Of a stretch of 48,477 nucleotides of DNA, positions 1 through 9,071 are shown piece by piece. The notes beneath the pieces are model-generated. The model ran no database searches, had not been told where the DNA came from, and was given only the letters and a program-made list of their open reading frames with translations. The position numbers and the translations under genes were made by a program. Position 1 is the first letter of the stretch. Every line of letters starts with the position of its first letter. The stretch spans positions 1 to 48,477 of the forward strand of contig JAWKSZ010000066.1 of NCBI GenBank assembly GCA_041402045.1. The letters are read 5' to 3'. The DNA is from JAGQRJ01 sp041402045. GTDB taxonomy: Bacteria; Planctomycetota; J058.

Positions 1-32
1 GCGGACCTCCCGCCCCCGCGCCGGGACGCGCC

Positions 33-1226
33 GTGAGCGCCCGCCCGCTCGAGGGGGTGGTCGTCCTCGACCTGACCCGGATCCTGGCCGGCCCCTACGC
101 GACCCAGAAGCTGGGCGACATGGGCGCCACGGTGTGGAAGGTCGAGCGCCCGGGCAAGGGCGACGACACCCGCGGCTGGGGGCCCCCGTTCTACGAGGGG
201 ATCAGCACCTATTTCATGGCGGTCAACCGCTCGAAGCGCTCGCTGACCCTCGACTTCAAGGCCGAGGAGGGCAAGGCCGCGCTCGCGCGCCTGATCCAGC
301 GCGCCGACGTGGTCGTCGAGAACTTCCGCCCCGGGACCCTCGAGCGCCTGGGCTTCGACTGGGCGCGGATCCACGGGCTCAACCCGCGCGCGATCTACTG
401 CTCGATCTCGGGCTACGGCCACGTGGGCAAGCACCGCGCCCGGCCGAGCTACGACGTGATCGCCCAGGGCGAGTGGGGCGCGCAGTACGTCACCGGTGAG
501 GCCGACGGCGGCCCCATGAAGTTCGGGCTCTCGATCGCCGACCTCACCGCCGGCCAGCACGCGGTCGAGGGGATCCTGCTCGCGCTCCTGCGGCGGGCCC
601 AGACCGGGACCGGCGACCGCGTCGATATCTCGCTCGGCGACGGGCTGCTCGCGCTCCTGACCTACCAGGCGCAAATGCAGCTCACCGGCGGCGTGGCCCC
701 GCGCCGCCTGGGCAACGCCCACCCCTCGATCGTGCCGTATCAGGCCTTCGCCACCGCGGACGGCTGGGTCAACGTGGGCGTGGCCAACGACTCGCTCTGG
801 CAGCGCTTCTGCCAGGCGATCGAGGAGCCCGCCCTCGGCGCGGACCCAACCTTCGCCACCAATCGCCAGCGCGTCGAGCGCCGGGGCGAGCTGGTCGCGC
901 GCCTGCAGGCCTCCCTCGAGCGGCGCCCCACCGCGCACTGGGTGTCCGCCCTGCGCGAGGCCGGGATCCCGGTGGGCGAGATCCGCGACGTGCCCGCGGC
1001 CCTCGAGGACGCGCGCACCGACGCCCGGGGCATGGTGTGCACCGTCGAGCACCCGGACGCCGGCCCGCTGACCATGGTCGGGAACGCGGTCAAGCTCGAG
1101 AGCGTGGGCATGGACCCGGGCTACGCCGCCCCGCCGCGCCTGGGCGAGCACAGCCGCGAGATCCTCGCGGCCGCGGGGTTCACCCCGGCCGAGGTCGACG
1201 CGCTGGTCGCCGCGGGCGTGGTGTAG
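33..1226 (+). CDS. Class III (CaiB/BaiF) acyl-CoA transferase
   Basis: 397-aa protein of the family III CoA-transferases, which move CoA from one carboxylic acid to another through an aspartyl-CoA intermediate in the cytoplasm. The N-terminal segment ILAGPYATQKLGDMGA and the VVVENFRPG segment near residue 95 are family signatures. Asp141 in the context RPSYDVIAQGEWG matches the catalytic aspartate. The length is normal for the family. It starts with GTG; the window begins too close upstream to judge a ribosome site or operon partners. The acyl substrate cannot be told from sequence, because the family includes formyl-, carnitine-, succinyl- and racemase-type members. Confidence 0.93.
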   Translation: MSARPLEGVVVLDLTRILAGPYATQKLGDMGATVWKVERPGKGDDTRGWGPPFYEGISTYFMAVNRSKRSLTLDFKAEEGKAALARLIQRADVVVENFRPGTLERLGFDWARIHGLNPRAIYCSISGYGHVGKHRARPSYDVIAQGEWGAQYVTGEADGGPMKFGLSIADLTAGQHAVEGILLALLRRAQTGTGDRVDISLGDGLLALLTYQAQMQLTGGVAPRRLGNAHPSIVPYQAFATADGWVNVGVANDSLWQRFCQAIEEPALGADPTFATNRQRVERRGELVARLQASLERRPTAHWVSALREAGIPVGEIRDVPAALEDARTDARGMVCTVEHPDAGPLTMVGNAVKLESVGMDPGYAAPPRLGEHSREILAAAGFTPAEVDALVAAGVV

Positions 1227-1327
1227 GCGCGGCCTAAGCCTTGCCTGCCCCGCAACTTCTGCGAGGTTCAGGAATGCAGGTAACCGCGGCCCCCGCCCGC
1301 GATACCTCCCCTCGAGGAGTGAGAGTC

Positions 1328-1870
1328 ATGAAGTACATCGTTCTCGTCGCCGCGTTGACGGCCGCCTTCGCCATGGTCGCCTGCACCGAGCAGCCCAAGA
1401 AGGACAAGAACGCCCCCGCCCAGGGCGCGAGCACCGCCGCCACCGGGAGCCAGACCTTCCCCGGCGAGAAGGTCGTGAAGACCGAGGCCGAGTGGAAGGC
1501 GCAGCTCACCGACCTCCAGTTCGAGATCACCCGCCAGGCCGGCACCGAGCGCGCCTTCAGCGGCGAGTACTGGGACGAGAAGCACGAGGGCACCTACCTC
1601 TGCCGCTGCTGCGACCTCGAGCTGTTCAGCTCGGACACGAAGTACAAGAGCGGCACCGGCTGGCCCAGCTTCTACGCCCCCGTCGCCAAGGGGCACGTGG
1701 GCGAGATCGCCGACAACAAGTACGGCTGGAACCGGGTCGAGGTCGTGTGCGCGCGCTGCGACGCCCACCTCGGCCACGTGTTCGACGACGGCCCGCAGCC
1801 CACCGGCCTGCGCTACTGCATGAACTCGGCGTCGCTCAAGTTCGTGCCCAAGGCCGACGCCAAGGAGTAG
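1328..1870 (+). CDS. msrB: Peptide methionine-R-sulfoxide reductase, lipoprotein form
   Basis: 180-aa MsrB, which reduces the R-epimer of methionine sulfoxide in oxidised proteins. The N-terminus is a lipoprotein signal with lipobox MVAC (Cys19), followed by a low-complexity linker to about residue 50, so the enzyme is probably anchored outside the cytoplasm. Two CxxC zinc pairs are visible (C92/C95 in CRCCDLELF and C141/C144 in CARCDAHLGH). The catalytic Cys164 lies in RYCMNSASLKF. The start at 1328 is chosen because GAGGAGTGAGAG precedes it and it opens directly into the signal peptide; the frame is open further upstream but has no signal there. The catalytic residue is Cys, not selenocysteine. 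Convergent with mutS. Confidence 0.95.
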   Translation: MKYIVLVAALTAAFAMVACTEQPKKDKNAPAQGASTAATGSQTFPGEKVVKTEAEWKAQLTDLQFEITRQAGTERAFSGEYWDEKHEGTYLCRCCDLELFSSDTKYKSGTGWPSFYAPVAKGHVGEIADNKYGWNRVEVVCARCDAHLGHVFDDGPQPTGLRYCMNSASLKFVPKADAKE

Positions 1871-1903
1871 CCGCGGGCTGCCGGGGCGTCCCCTGCCGCG
1901 GCT
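1869..1903 (+). terminator. Stem-loop after msrB
   Basis: The outer stem AGCCGCGG pairs perfectly with CCGCGGCT and the inner GGGG/CCCC closes a CGT loop. It begins at the msrB stop codon. No U-tract follows, so this is a hairpin inferred to terminate or stabilise the transcript. Confidence 0.45.
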
Positions 1904-1928
1904 GAGCGTTGAGGGAGCAGCGAGTCTT

Positions 1929-2311
1929 GAACCGCCAAGCCCGCCAAGGGCGCCAAGAGGCCAAGGCTCCGCCCGCTCGTCACCGCGCCGATCGGACGTT
2001 TGACCACCGAACTCCGCTGGATCGTGACCGAGCCGGTGCGCGGAAGGAAGAAGCACCGAGGAGACCGAGCTCCGCCCGTTCGCTCGCGCGCCGACCCGGA
2101 GGTGAGATCTCGCCCGTCCCAGCGGAGCTCCATGACTCCCACCTCGGTCGCCGGGTGGGTGAGGCGTGGGCGAAGCTCGGTGTGTTCGGTGTTTCTTGCC
2201 TGCGGAAGGCTTGGCGGCAACGCGTGAGCGGAGATCGGTGGTTAAAAATCGGTTCGCCCGCGCGCCAGCGCGAGGGCGGAGCCTTGGCGCTCTTGGCGGC
2301 CTTGGCGGTTC
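1929..2311. repeat. Nested ('matryoshka') palindromic element, about 380 bp
   Basis: This 470-bp gap between msrB and mutS is filled by concentric inverted repeats. Outer arms 1929-1980 and about 2272-2311 carry GAACCGCCAAG and CCAAGGCTCCGCCC and their complements. Second arms are 1999-2020 (TTTGACCACCGAACTCCGC) and 2223-2246. Third arms are 2044-2077 (AAGCACCGAG, ACCGAGCTC) and 2168-2201. A weaker inner pair lies at about 2088-2110 and 2130-2155. Each arm set resembles the others (ACC-C-AG repeats followed by CTCCGC), as if related palindromes had inserted into one another. The outer arm matches the element at 14939-15100. No coding potential is credible inside. Confidence 0.8.
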
Positions 2312-2343
2312 CAATTCGCTAGAGAGCCAGCACTCGCCGCGCG

Positions 2344-5184
2344 CTACTCCGCCGCGAGCTGCTTGAGCTCGGCCAGGAGGTTCAGCGCCTCCAGCGGCGT
2401 CGTCGACTCGACCTCGAGCGCGCGCAGGCGCTCGCGGAGCTCGTCCTCGGGGACCACCGGGAACAGCCCGAGCTGCTTCTTGGGCGACTCGGGCAGCGGC
2501 GCCTCGGCGGAGTGCATGGCGCCGGCGGCGTCGAAGGTCCCGGACTCGAGCTGGCGCAGGATCACCTGCGCTCGGGTCAGGACCCGGGAGGGCACGCCGG
2601 CCAGGCGCGCGACGTGGATCCCGTAGGAGCGGTCGGCGGAGCCCTCGACCACCCGGTGCAGGAAGGTCACGTCGCCGTCCTCCTCCGCCACCGCAATGCT
2701 CAGGTTGTTGGCGCCGGCGCGCACGCCGGCCAGCCCGGTGAGCTCGTGGTAGTGGGTGGCGAACAGCGTCCGCGCGCGCACCTTGTCGTGGAGGTACTCC
2801 GCGATCGCCCAGGCCAGGCTCACGCCGTCGTAGGTGCTCGTCCCGCGCCCGACCTCGTCCAGGATCACCAGGCTCTTGGGCGAGGCGTGGCGCAGAATGT
2901 TCGCGGCCTCGGTCATTTCGACCATGAACGTGCTCAGGCCCTGGGCCAGCTCGTCGCCCGAGCCCAGGCGCGCGAAGATCCGGTCGGCGACCCCGATCCG
3001 CGCGCGGGCGGCGGGCACGAAGGACCCGGTCTGCGCCAGGAGCACGAGCAGCGCGACCTGGCGAATGTAGGTCGACTTGCCCGCCATGTTGGGGCCGGTG
3101 ATCACGTGGATCCGCCCGGGCTCCTCGCCGAAGCGCACGCCGTTGGGCACGAAGCGCTTGACGGTCAGGTCGAGCACCGGGTGCCGCCCGTCCACGACCT
3201 CGAGTTCTTCGGTGTCGTCGACCTCGGGGCGCACGTAGCCGCGCTCCTTGGCCAGCCGCGCCAGGGAGCCGAGCACGTCCAGCTCGGCGGTCGCCCGGGC
3301 CGAGGCGTGGAGCTCGAGGCTGCGCTCGGCCACCCGGTCGCGCAGGCTGGCGATCAGCTCGGCCTCGAGCTGCTCGCGGCGCTCCGCGGCGGAGAGCACC
3401 TTCTCCTCGAGCTCCTTCAGCTCCGGGGTGAGGAAGCGCTCGCAGTGCTTGAGGGTCTGCTTGCGCACGTAGCGCTCGGGGACCTTGGCCTTGTGGGCCT
3501 GGGTCACCTCCAGGTAGTAGCCGAAGACCTTGTTGTAGCCGACCTTCAAGGACGGGATCCCGGTGCGCTCGACCTCCTGGGCCTGGAACCGCGCCAGGGC
3601 TTCGGCCATGTTCCCCGAGACCCCGCGCAGCTCGTCGAGCTCGGGATCGAAGCCCGGCGCGATCACCTCGCCGTCCTTGGGCGCCGCCGCCGGGCGCTCG
3701 ACCAGGGCCCGGGAGAGCTCGTCGCACACCGGCCCCAGCGGGTCCAGGCTCTGGTGGAGCCCGCGCAGGACCCCGCCCGGGTGCCCCGCGAGGGCCAGCT
3801 CCAGCGCCTCGCGCACCCGGGGCAGCCGGCGCAGCGAGTCGCGCAGCGCGGCCAGGTCGCGGGGTCCCCCGCGCCCGCGGGCCAGGAGCCCGGTCAGGCG
3901 CTCCAGGTCGTAGACCTCGCTCAACGCGCCCTGCAGCGCCTCGAGCCCCTTGGGGCAGGCGACCAGGGCCTCGACCGCGTCCTGCCGCGCGCGGATCGCG
4001 GGCACGTCCTTGAGCGGACCCTGGAGCCACTCGCGCAGCAGCCGCCGCCCCATGGCGGTGCGGGTGCGGTCGATCGCGCCGAAGAGCGTGCCCTGGACCC
4101 CGGTCGCCTCGCGCAGCGGGCGCGTGATCTCGAGGCAGCGCGCGGTCGCCGGGTCGAGGCACACGTGCTGCTCCGGGCGCCAGAGCTGGATCCCCGGGCT
4201 GCTGCCGAGGGTCTCGAGGAACCCGGGCTTCTTCTCGCCCACGTAATGCAGCGCGGCGTGGGCGGCGGCGAGGTAGGCGCCCTGGTCGTCGAGGCCCATG
4301 CCCGCGAAGGTCGCGATCCCGTAGCGCCCCTTGAGCGCCTCGAGGGCCCCCTGGGGCCGGAGCACGTAATCGGGCACGCTCGCCACCGGGGCGCGGGCCT
4401 GGAGCCCGCGCACGAGCTCGGCCTCGGGGCCCGTGTCGTCCTGCTCGGCCCGGCGCAGGAAGCCGTCGGCGACGACGACCTCCGCCGGCTCGATCCGCTC
4501 GACCTCGGCCTCGAGCCGCTCGCGCTCGACCTCGCACACGAAGAAGCGCCCGCTCGAGACCTCGAACCACGCCAGCCCGCAGGGCTTGGTCCGCGCCTTG
4601 GGCACGTGCAGCGCGAGCAGGAAGTTCGCGCGCTCCTCCGAGAGCAGGCTCGCGTCGGCCAGCGTCCCCGGGGTGATCACCTCGATCACCTCGCGGCGCA
4701 CGATCCGCCGGCCCTTGGCCAGCGCCGGGTCCTCGACCTGCTCCGCGATCGCCACGCTCAGCCCGGCGGCGATCAGGCGCGGGAGGTAGCGGTCGAGGGC
4801 GTGGTGCGGGAAGCCGGCCATGGCGTAGGCGTTCGGCCCCGGCGAGCGCCGCGTCTGCACGATCCCCAGCACCCGCGCCGTGGTGCGCGCGTCCTCGTAG
4901 AACATTTCGTAGAAGTCGCCCATGCGGAACAGGAGCACGTCGTGCGCGTGGCGCTCCTTGAGCTCGAGGTACTGCTGCATGAGCGGCGTGGTCGCCGAGG
5001 CCGCGGGCGGGCGCTGGAACAGGTTGGGCTCGTCGTCGCCGACGGGGGTCGCGTCGCTCGGGTCCGGCGCCTCGGGATCGGCGGCCTCAGCGTCGGGCGC
5101 CGGAGCGTCGGTCTCGTCGACCTCGACGGCCTCGGAGGCCTGCGGGCGCTTGGTCTTGGGCGGGGTCAGGGTCTTGTTGGCCAT
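2344..5184 (-). CDS. mutS: DNA mismatch repair protein MutS
   Basis: 946-aa MutS, the mismatch-recognition ATPase of methyl-independent or MutHL-type repair. The mismatch-reading Phe-x-Glu lies in GDFYEMF (about residues 89-95). The Walker A GPNMAGKST is near residue 697 and Walker B plus signature LVILDEVGRGTSTYDG near 776. An acidic, Pro/Ala-rich extension of about 65 residues precedes the first domain (TPLMQQYLELK), making it longer than the typical 850-aa protein. The start ATG at 5184 was chosen because upstream residues look non-coding. No mutL is in the window. Divergent from mltA. Confidence 0.97.
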   Translation of the reverse strand: MANKTLTPPKTKRPQASEAVEVDETDAPAPDAEAADPEAPDPSDATPVGDDEPNLFQRPPAASATTPLMQQYLELKERHAHDVLLFRMGDFYEMFYEDARTTARVLGIVQTRRSPGPNAYAMAGFPHHALDRYLPRLIAAGLSVAIAEQVEDPALAKGRRIVRREVIEVITPGTLADASLLSEERANFLLALHVPKARTKPCGLAWFEVSSGRFFVCEVERERLEAEVERIEPAEVVVADGFLRRAEQDDTGPEAELVRGLQARAPVASVPDYVLRPQGALEALKGRYGIATFAGMGLDDQGAYLAAAHAALHYVGEKKPGFLETLGSSPGIQLWRPEQHVCLDPATARCLEITRPLREATGVQGTLFGAIDRTRTAMGRRLLREWLQGPLKDVPAIRARQDAVEALVACPKGLEALQGALSEVYDLERLTGLLARGRGGPRDLAALRDSLRRLPRVREALELALAGHPGGVLRGLHQSLDPLGPVCDELSRALVERPAAAPKDGEVIAPGFDPELDELRGVSGNMAEALARFQAQEVERTGIPSLKVGYNKVFGYYLEVTQAHKAKVPERYVRKQTLKHCERFLTPELKELEEKVLSAAERREQLEAELIASLRDRVAERSLELHASARATAELDVLGSLARLAKERGYVRPEVDDTEELEVVDGRHPVLDLTVKRFVPNGVRFGEEPGRIHVITGPNMAGKSTYIRQVALLVLLAQTGSFVPAARARIGVADRIFARLGSGDELAQGLSTFMVEMTEAANILRHASPKSLVILDEVGRGTSTYDGVSLAWAIAEYLHDKVRARTLFATHYHELTGLAGVRAGANNLSIAVAEEDGDVTFLHRVVEGSADRSYGIHVARLAGVPSRVLTRAQVILRQLESGTFDAAGAMHSAEAPLPESPKKQLGLFPVVPEDELRERLRALEVESTTPLEALNLLAELKQLAAE

Positions 5185-5218
5185 GGGCCCAGGGTAGCCA
5201 TCCCCACCGACGGCCCCA

Positions 5219-5234
5219 GCGTAAGTCCTTACGC
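5219..5234. promoter_or_regulatory. Perfect short palindrome upstream of mutS
   Basis: GCGTAAG-TC-CTTACGC is a 7-bp perfect inverted repeat in the 240-bp divergent space between mutS and mltA, 35 bp before the mutS start. It is AT-richer than its surroundings. An operator role is only inference; no regulator gene is adjacent. Confidence 0.3.
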
Positions 5235-5425
5235 CACGGTCTCCGGCCTCGGGCCCTCCCAGATCGACCCCAAGTCCTGACCCTGCAATGCCGATAGGCA
5301 CATCGGTGGGACGGGTCGGAGGCTCAACGCCTGCGCAACGCCTCTCGCCCCGTCCGACCGCTGTTCAACGCCGCCGTAGGCGGCGCGGCCGCGCACGCTG
5401 CCGCAGAAAAACCGGAGGTCCCACC

Positions 5426-6640
5426 ATGTCCCTACGCGTCCTCGGCGGCGCCGCCGCCACGCTCCTGCTCGCCGCGTGCTCGCACTTGTCCACCGAGCCG
5501 ATCGCCGCTCCCGGCACCTACGTGAAGAAGAAGGACTACTACCGCCAGCTCCCGCCGGGCCAACACGCCCTGCGCAAGCTGCCGCTGGCGGACTGGCCCG
5601 ACTTCGGCCCCCAGATCCGCGAGCGCCCGGCGCTGATCGAGGCCTGCTCGCGCAGCTTGTCCTACCTCGCCAAGCCCTCGGCCAAGGGCTTCTTCCCCAT
5701 GGCCGGGATCCCCCAGGCCCAGGTCGTCGAGGGCGTGCGCGCCTTCCGCGAGCTGCTCGAGTCGCAGAAGACCGACGCCGAGGTCCTGGCCGAGCTCGAG
5801 CGCTCCTTCGACCTCTACCAGTCGGTGGGCTGCGACGACCAGGGCACGGTGCTGTTCACCGGCTACTACACCCCGCAGTTCCCGGCGTCCAAGACCCGCA
5901 CCGAGCGCTTCAAATACCCGCTGCACGCGCTCCCGGCGAACCACGTCAAGGACCCGATCACCGGCGAGACCCTCGGGCGCCGCCGCGCCGACGGCACGAT
6001 CGACGCGCGCTACCCCACCCGGCGCGAGCTGCTCGAGAGCGGCGAGCTCGACGGTCTCGAGCTCGTCTACCTCGACAGCGCCTTCGCCGCCTACGTCGTG
6101 GGCGTGCAGGGCTCGGCCTTCCTGCGCCTGCCCTCGGGCGAGATCCTCGAGGTCGGCTACGCCGGGAGCAACGGCCTGCCCTACGCCTCGATCGGCAAGG
6201 CCCTGATCGAGGCGGGCAAGCTGAAGCGCGAGGACCTCAACCTGCGCAACCTGATCCGCTACTTCGAAGAACACCCCGAGGACTACGAGCCGCTGGCCGC
6301 CAAGAACGAGCGCTACGTGTTCTTCCAGCCCGGCGAGGGCGGCCCCTTCGGCTGCCTCAACGAGAAGGTCACCGCGCTGGCCTCGATCGCCACCGACAAG
6401 ACGATCTTCCCCCGCGGCGCGGTGTGCTTCATGGAGACCACGCTCCCCGTGGCGCCTGAGGTGCCCTACCGCGGCTGGGTCCTCGACCAGGACTCCGGCG
6501 GCGCGATCCGCGCCCCCGGCCGCTGCGACGTCTACATGGGCGTCGGCGACCAGGCCGGCGAGCTCGCCGGCCACACCTACGCCGAGGGCCGGCTGTTCTA
6601 CCTGGTGGCCAAAGGCCCGACCGAGGTCGCCCAGCGGTAG
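5426..6640 (+). CDS. mltA: Membrane-bound lytic murein transglycosylase A
   Basis: 404-aa MltA, an outer-membrane lipoprotein that cleaves the MurNAc-GlcNAc glycosidic bond of peptidoglycan to give 1,6-anhydro-muropeptides. It has a signal peptide with lipobox LLAAC (Cys18), the MltA core (VLFTGYYTPQFPASKT, LVYLDSAFAAYVVGVQGSAFL, VGYAGSNGLPYASIG) and the C-terminal 3D domain DQDSGGAIRAPGRCDVYMG with its catalytic aspartate. The start at 5426 follows GGAGGT; the open frame upstream is an arginine-rich non-coding stretch. A strong hairpin follows the stop. Presence of this family implies a peptidoglycan cell wall and an outer membrane. Confidence 0.95.
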   Translation: MSLRVLGGAAATLLLAACSHLSTEPIAAPGTYVKKKDYYRQLPPGQHALRKLPLADWPDFGPQIRERPALIEACSRSLSYLAKPSAKGFFPMAGIPQAQVVEGVRAFRELLESQKTDAEVLAELERSFDLYQSVGCDDQGTVLFTGYYTPQFPASKTRTERFKYPLHALPANHVKDPITGETLGRRRADGTIDARYPTRRELLESGELDGLELVYLDSAFAAYVVGVQGSAFLRLPSGEILEVGYAGSNGLPYASIGKALIEAGKLKREDLNLRNLIRYFEEHPEDYEPLAAKNERYVFFQPGEGGPFGCLNEKVTALASIATDKTIFPRGAVCFMETTLPVAPEVPYRGWVLDQDSGGAIRAPGRCDVYMGVGDQAGELAGHTYAEGRLFYLVAKGPTEVAQR

Positions 6641-6660
6641 GAGGCCTCAGCGCTCTGCTC

Positions 6661-6690
6661 CGACGCCCCGGCCGCCGCGCCGGGGCGTCG
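6661..6690. terminator. Bidirectional terminator hairpin between convergent genes
   Basis: CGACGCCCCGGC pairs perfectly with GCCGGGGCGTCG (12 bp) around a 6-nt loop. It lies between mltA and the convergent flavin monooxygenase, so it can serve both. Confidence 0.7.
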
Positions 6691-6704
6691 GCGTTCCGGA
6701 GAGG

Positions 6705-8372
6705 TCACACGAACAGGCGGTCGAGGTAGGCGAGCAGCAGCTCGGGGTGCGGCGGCAGCGCGCGGTAGCCCACGTAGCCGTCGGGGCGGATCAGATAGAG
6801 GCACTCGGCCCCGGCGCGGAACGCGCGGTGCAAGAGCCCGGCGGGATCGAGCACGACCGGCTCGTCGGCGAGCTCCGCCGGGGCCTCGGCCTGAGGCACG
6901 ACGAACAGGGAGCGCACGCAGTCCCCGGCCTTCCCCCGCACCTGGGAGGCCAGCGCCTTGAGCCCGCGATAGCCCGCGGAGGTCGCTGCCGGGCCGTCGA
7001 ACAGGAGCAGCACGTGCTCGGTCCCGCGCAGCAGGTCGAACAGCCGCGCCTCGCCCTCGGGGGTCTCGTAGATCGCGTCGCCGACGCGGTCTCCCGGGCG
7101 CGGCCCCAGGCTGAACTCCCCCCAGTCGAAGATCGAGGGCAGCTCGGACTCGGGGCTGCGACGCAGCTCGGCCTCGAGCACCGAGCCCTTGTCCTCGGCG
7201 ACCCACGGCGAGCGCCGGTAGCCCACGTTCAGCTCGCCCACCCGCCGGGTGAGCCGCTCCTGGATCACGTCGAGCCCCACGAGGAAGCTCCCGACCTGGT
7301 TGCGCAGCGTCTGGGCCACGGCGCTGCGCAGGGTCACGACCCGGGTCGCGCGCTCGGTGTTGCGCAGCAGGTCCCGGGCCACCGGCTCGCGCTCCTGGGC
7401 GTAGGCGTCGAGCAGCGCCGCGCGGCCCGCGCCCCGCACCACGAGCGCCAGGCGCCAGCCGAGGTTGTAGGCGTCCTGGAGCCCGGTGTTCATGCCCTGC
7501 CCGCCGATCGGGCTGTGGCAGTGCGCGGCGTCGCCGGCGAGCAGCACCCGCCCGGCGCGGTAGCGCTCGACCTGGCGCTGGCGCACGTCGAAGCCCGCGA
7601 GCCACGCCGCGTCGCCGAGGGTGAAGCTCGCCGGCGTGCGCTCGCGCAGCAGCCCAGCGATCAGCTCCAGGCTCGGCTCCTCGGGACGCGCCTGGCCCGG
7701 GGGCAGCCCCACGATCACCCGCCAGCGCCCGGGCTCGGGCAAGGGCAGACACACCGCCGGTCCGTCAGGGGCGAAGAAGGCGTGGGCCTCGTCCGGGGGC
7801 AGGGTCCAGCCGAGGGCCGCATCGGCGAACACGAAGGAGGCGGGGACGTCGACCCCCGAGAACCCCAGCCCGACCGCCTCGCGCACCGCGCTGTGGGCGC
7901 CGTCGCACCCGACGACATAGCTCGCCTGGAGCTCCTCCTCGGCGTCGCCCCGGCGCAGCCGCGCGCGGACCCCGCCCGCGTCCTGGGTCAGCCCGAGGAG
8001 CTCGACCTCGCGCTCGACCTCGACCCCCAGCGCGCGGGCGCGCTCGATCAGGAGCTCCTCGGTCGAGCTCTGGGGCAGGACGAGCACGAAGGGGTAGGGC
8101 GACTCGAGCTCGTCCAGGCTGACCTGGGCCAGGCGCTCGCCCTGGACGTAGAGGGACATGCCGTGCACGCGCCGCCCGCGGGCCAGCGCCGGCTCCAGGA
8201 TCCCCACGTCCTCCCACACCTCGAGGGTCCGGGCCTGGACGGCGAGGGCCTTGCTCGTGGACGACGGCTCGGCGCGGCGCTCGATCAGGCGCACCGGACA
8301 GCCGTGGCGCGCGAGCTCACAGGCGAGCAACAGACCGGTCGGCCCTGCGCCCACGATCAGCACCTCGCCCAC
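6705..8372 (-). CDS. FAD-dependent aromatic monooxygenase (PheA/TfdB-type)
   Basis: 555-aa class A flavoprotein monooxygenase, which uses NAD(P)H and O2 to hydroxylate an aromatic or polyketide ring. Visible are the dinucleotide motif GAGPTG (residues 8-13), the mid-domain VVGCDGAHSAVRE (about 155) and the FAD-ribityl motif GDAAHCHSPIGGQGMNTGLQDA (about 281). A C-terminal thioredoxin-like domain of about 130 residues lacks a CxxC, as is usual in phenol hydroxylase relatives. GTG start with GGAGG seven bases upstream. The substrate is unknown. It could tailor a secondary metabolite or degrade a phenol; no pathway partner adjoins it. Confidence 0.9.
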   Translation of the reverse strand: MGEVLIVGAGPTGLLLACELARHGCPVRLIERRAEPSSTSKALAVQARTLEVWEDVGILEPALARGRRVHGMSLYVQGERLAQVSLDELESPYPFVLVLPQSSTEELLIERARALGVEVEREVELLGLTQDAGGVRARLRRGDAEEELQASYVVGCDGAHSAVREAVGLGFSGVDVPASFVFADAALGWTLPPDEAHAFFAPDGPAVCLPLPEPGRWRVIVGLPPGQARPEEPSLELIAGLLRERTPASFTLGDAAWLAGFDVRQRQVERYRAGRVLLAGDAAHCHSPIGGQGMNTGLQDAYNLGWRLALVVRGAGRAALLDAYAQEREPVARDLLRNTERATRVVTLRSAVAQTLRNQVGSFLVGLDVIQERLTRRVGELNVGYRRSPWVAEDKGSVLEAELRRSPESELPSIFDWGEFSLGPRPGDRVGDAIYETPEGEARLFDLLRGTEHVLLLFDGPAATSAGYRGLKALASQVRGKAGDCVRSLFVVPQAEAPAELADEPVVLDPAGLLHRAFRAGAECLYLIRPDGYVGYRALPPHPELLLAYLDRLFV

Positions 8373-8426
8373 GACGCACCTCCGCGCCCCGACCGTAACA
8401 GCCGGGGCGCGGGGCGCGCCAACGCC

Positions 8427-8627
8427 TCAGGCGCAGCGGGAGCCGCTCGCCGCGTGCCCCGGCGGCCACGGCCGGGCGACCTGCGGGTCGTAGCGCAACG
8501 AAGGCAGCGCGAGCGGCGACCACCCGCGCCGCGCGGCGAGCTGTCGCCAGCCCCACACCGCCCAGCTCCAGGGGTAGCTCGGCTCGAGGTCGGACACTGC
8601 CTGCAGGGTCAGCCGAGTCGAGCTCAC
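8427..8627 (-). CDS. Small hypothetical protein translationally coupled to membrane protein
   Basis: 66-aa product of no recognised family, rich in Trp, Pro and Arg (YPWSWAVWGWRQLAARRGW). The GTG start overlaps the TGA of the gene before it (GTGA, 8624-8627), the same coupling used repeatedly in this window, which is the main reason to call it. No signal peptide or membrane span is clear. It could instead be a chance frame. Confidence 0.4.
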   Translation of the reverse strand: MSSTRLTLQAVSDLEPSYPWSWAVWGWRQLAARRGWSPLALPSLRYDPQVARPWPPGHAASGSRCA

Positions 8628-8971
8628 GCGACCACCGCCACGACGATCCCCGCGTAGAGGATCAAGAGCGCCAGGGTCAGGCACAGCACGATCCAGCCCA
8701 GGACCTTGCCCACGGTCGCGCCCGAGGGCACGGGGATCCGGGCCTGGTGCGCCTGAGCGGTGGCCAGGTTGCCCTGCCAGATCGCGAAGGGCGCGGCGAG
8801 CGCGCAGAACAGAGACACCACCCCCAGCACGAGCGCGACGTTGGCCGTGCCCTCCGCGCGGGCGCGGAGCTGCGGGTTAGGCCTCGAGCGCCTGCGCTTC
8901 TTCCTCACTCCGAGCTCGCTCGAGGGCGGGGCGTAGGGGGTGCTGCGTCGCTGAGGCGTCTTGGTGTTCAA
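8624..8971 (-). CDS. DUF4190-like two-span membrane protein
   Basis: 115-aa protein with a basic N-terminal tail (KKRRRSRPNPQ) and two hydrophobic spans (ANVALVLGVVSLFCALAAPFAIW and VGKVLGWIVLCLTLALLILYAGIVV) separated by a short helical linker. This layout recalls DUF4190 proteins. It is clearly paralogous to the C-terminal part of the next gene (9072-9650): both have N-A-ALV-GV-L, then PVP--AT-G--L-W. A TTG start at 8971 preceded by GAGGAAGGA is preferred; an ATG at 9040 in frame is possible. Function unknown. Confidence 0.65.
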   Translation of the reverse strand: MNTKTPQRRSTPYAPPSSELGVRKKRRRSRPNPQLRARAEGTANVALVLGVVSLFCALAAPFAIWQGNLATAQAHQARIPVPSGATVGKVLGWIVLCLTLALLILYAGIVVAVVA

Positions 8972-9071
8972 TGCGTGGGGTCCTTCCTCTCGTTCCTTCC
9001 AGTGCCGGAATCCTAGGAACCGCCCCGGGTGCACCTCCATTCCAATGGGCTGAGCGCTTTGTAGTTGGGGC

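Noticed and set aside
1328..1870. MsrB as a selenoprotein
   Set aside because: The catalytic position in RYCMNSASL is an ordinary Cys codon and there is no in-frame TGA.
2512..5280. A 922-codon open frame on the plus strand opposite mutS
   Set aside because: It is antisense to a well-conserved MutS. The protein is repetitive and rich in Arg, Gly, Ala and Leu without motifs, as expected for high-GC shadow frames.
5288..5425. N-terminal extension of MltA
   Set aside because: The extra 46 residues are Arg-rich and precede a proper ribosome site and lipoprotein signal at 5426.
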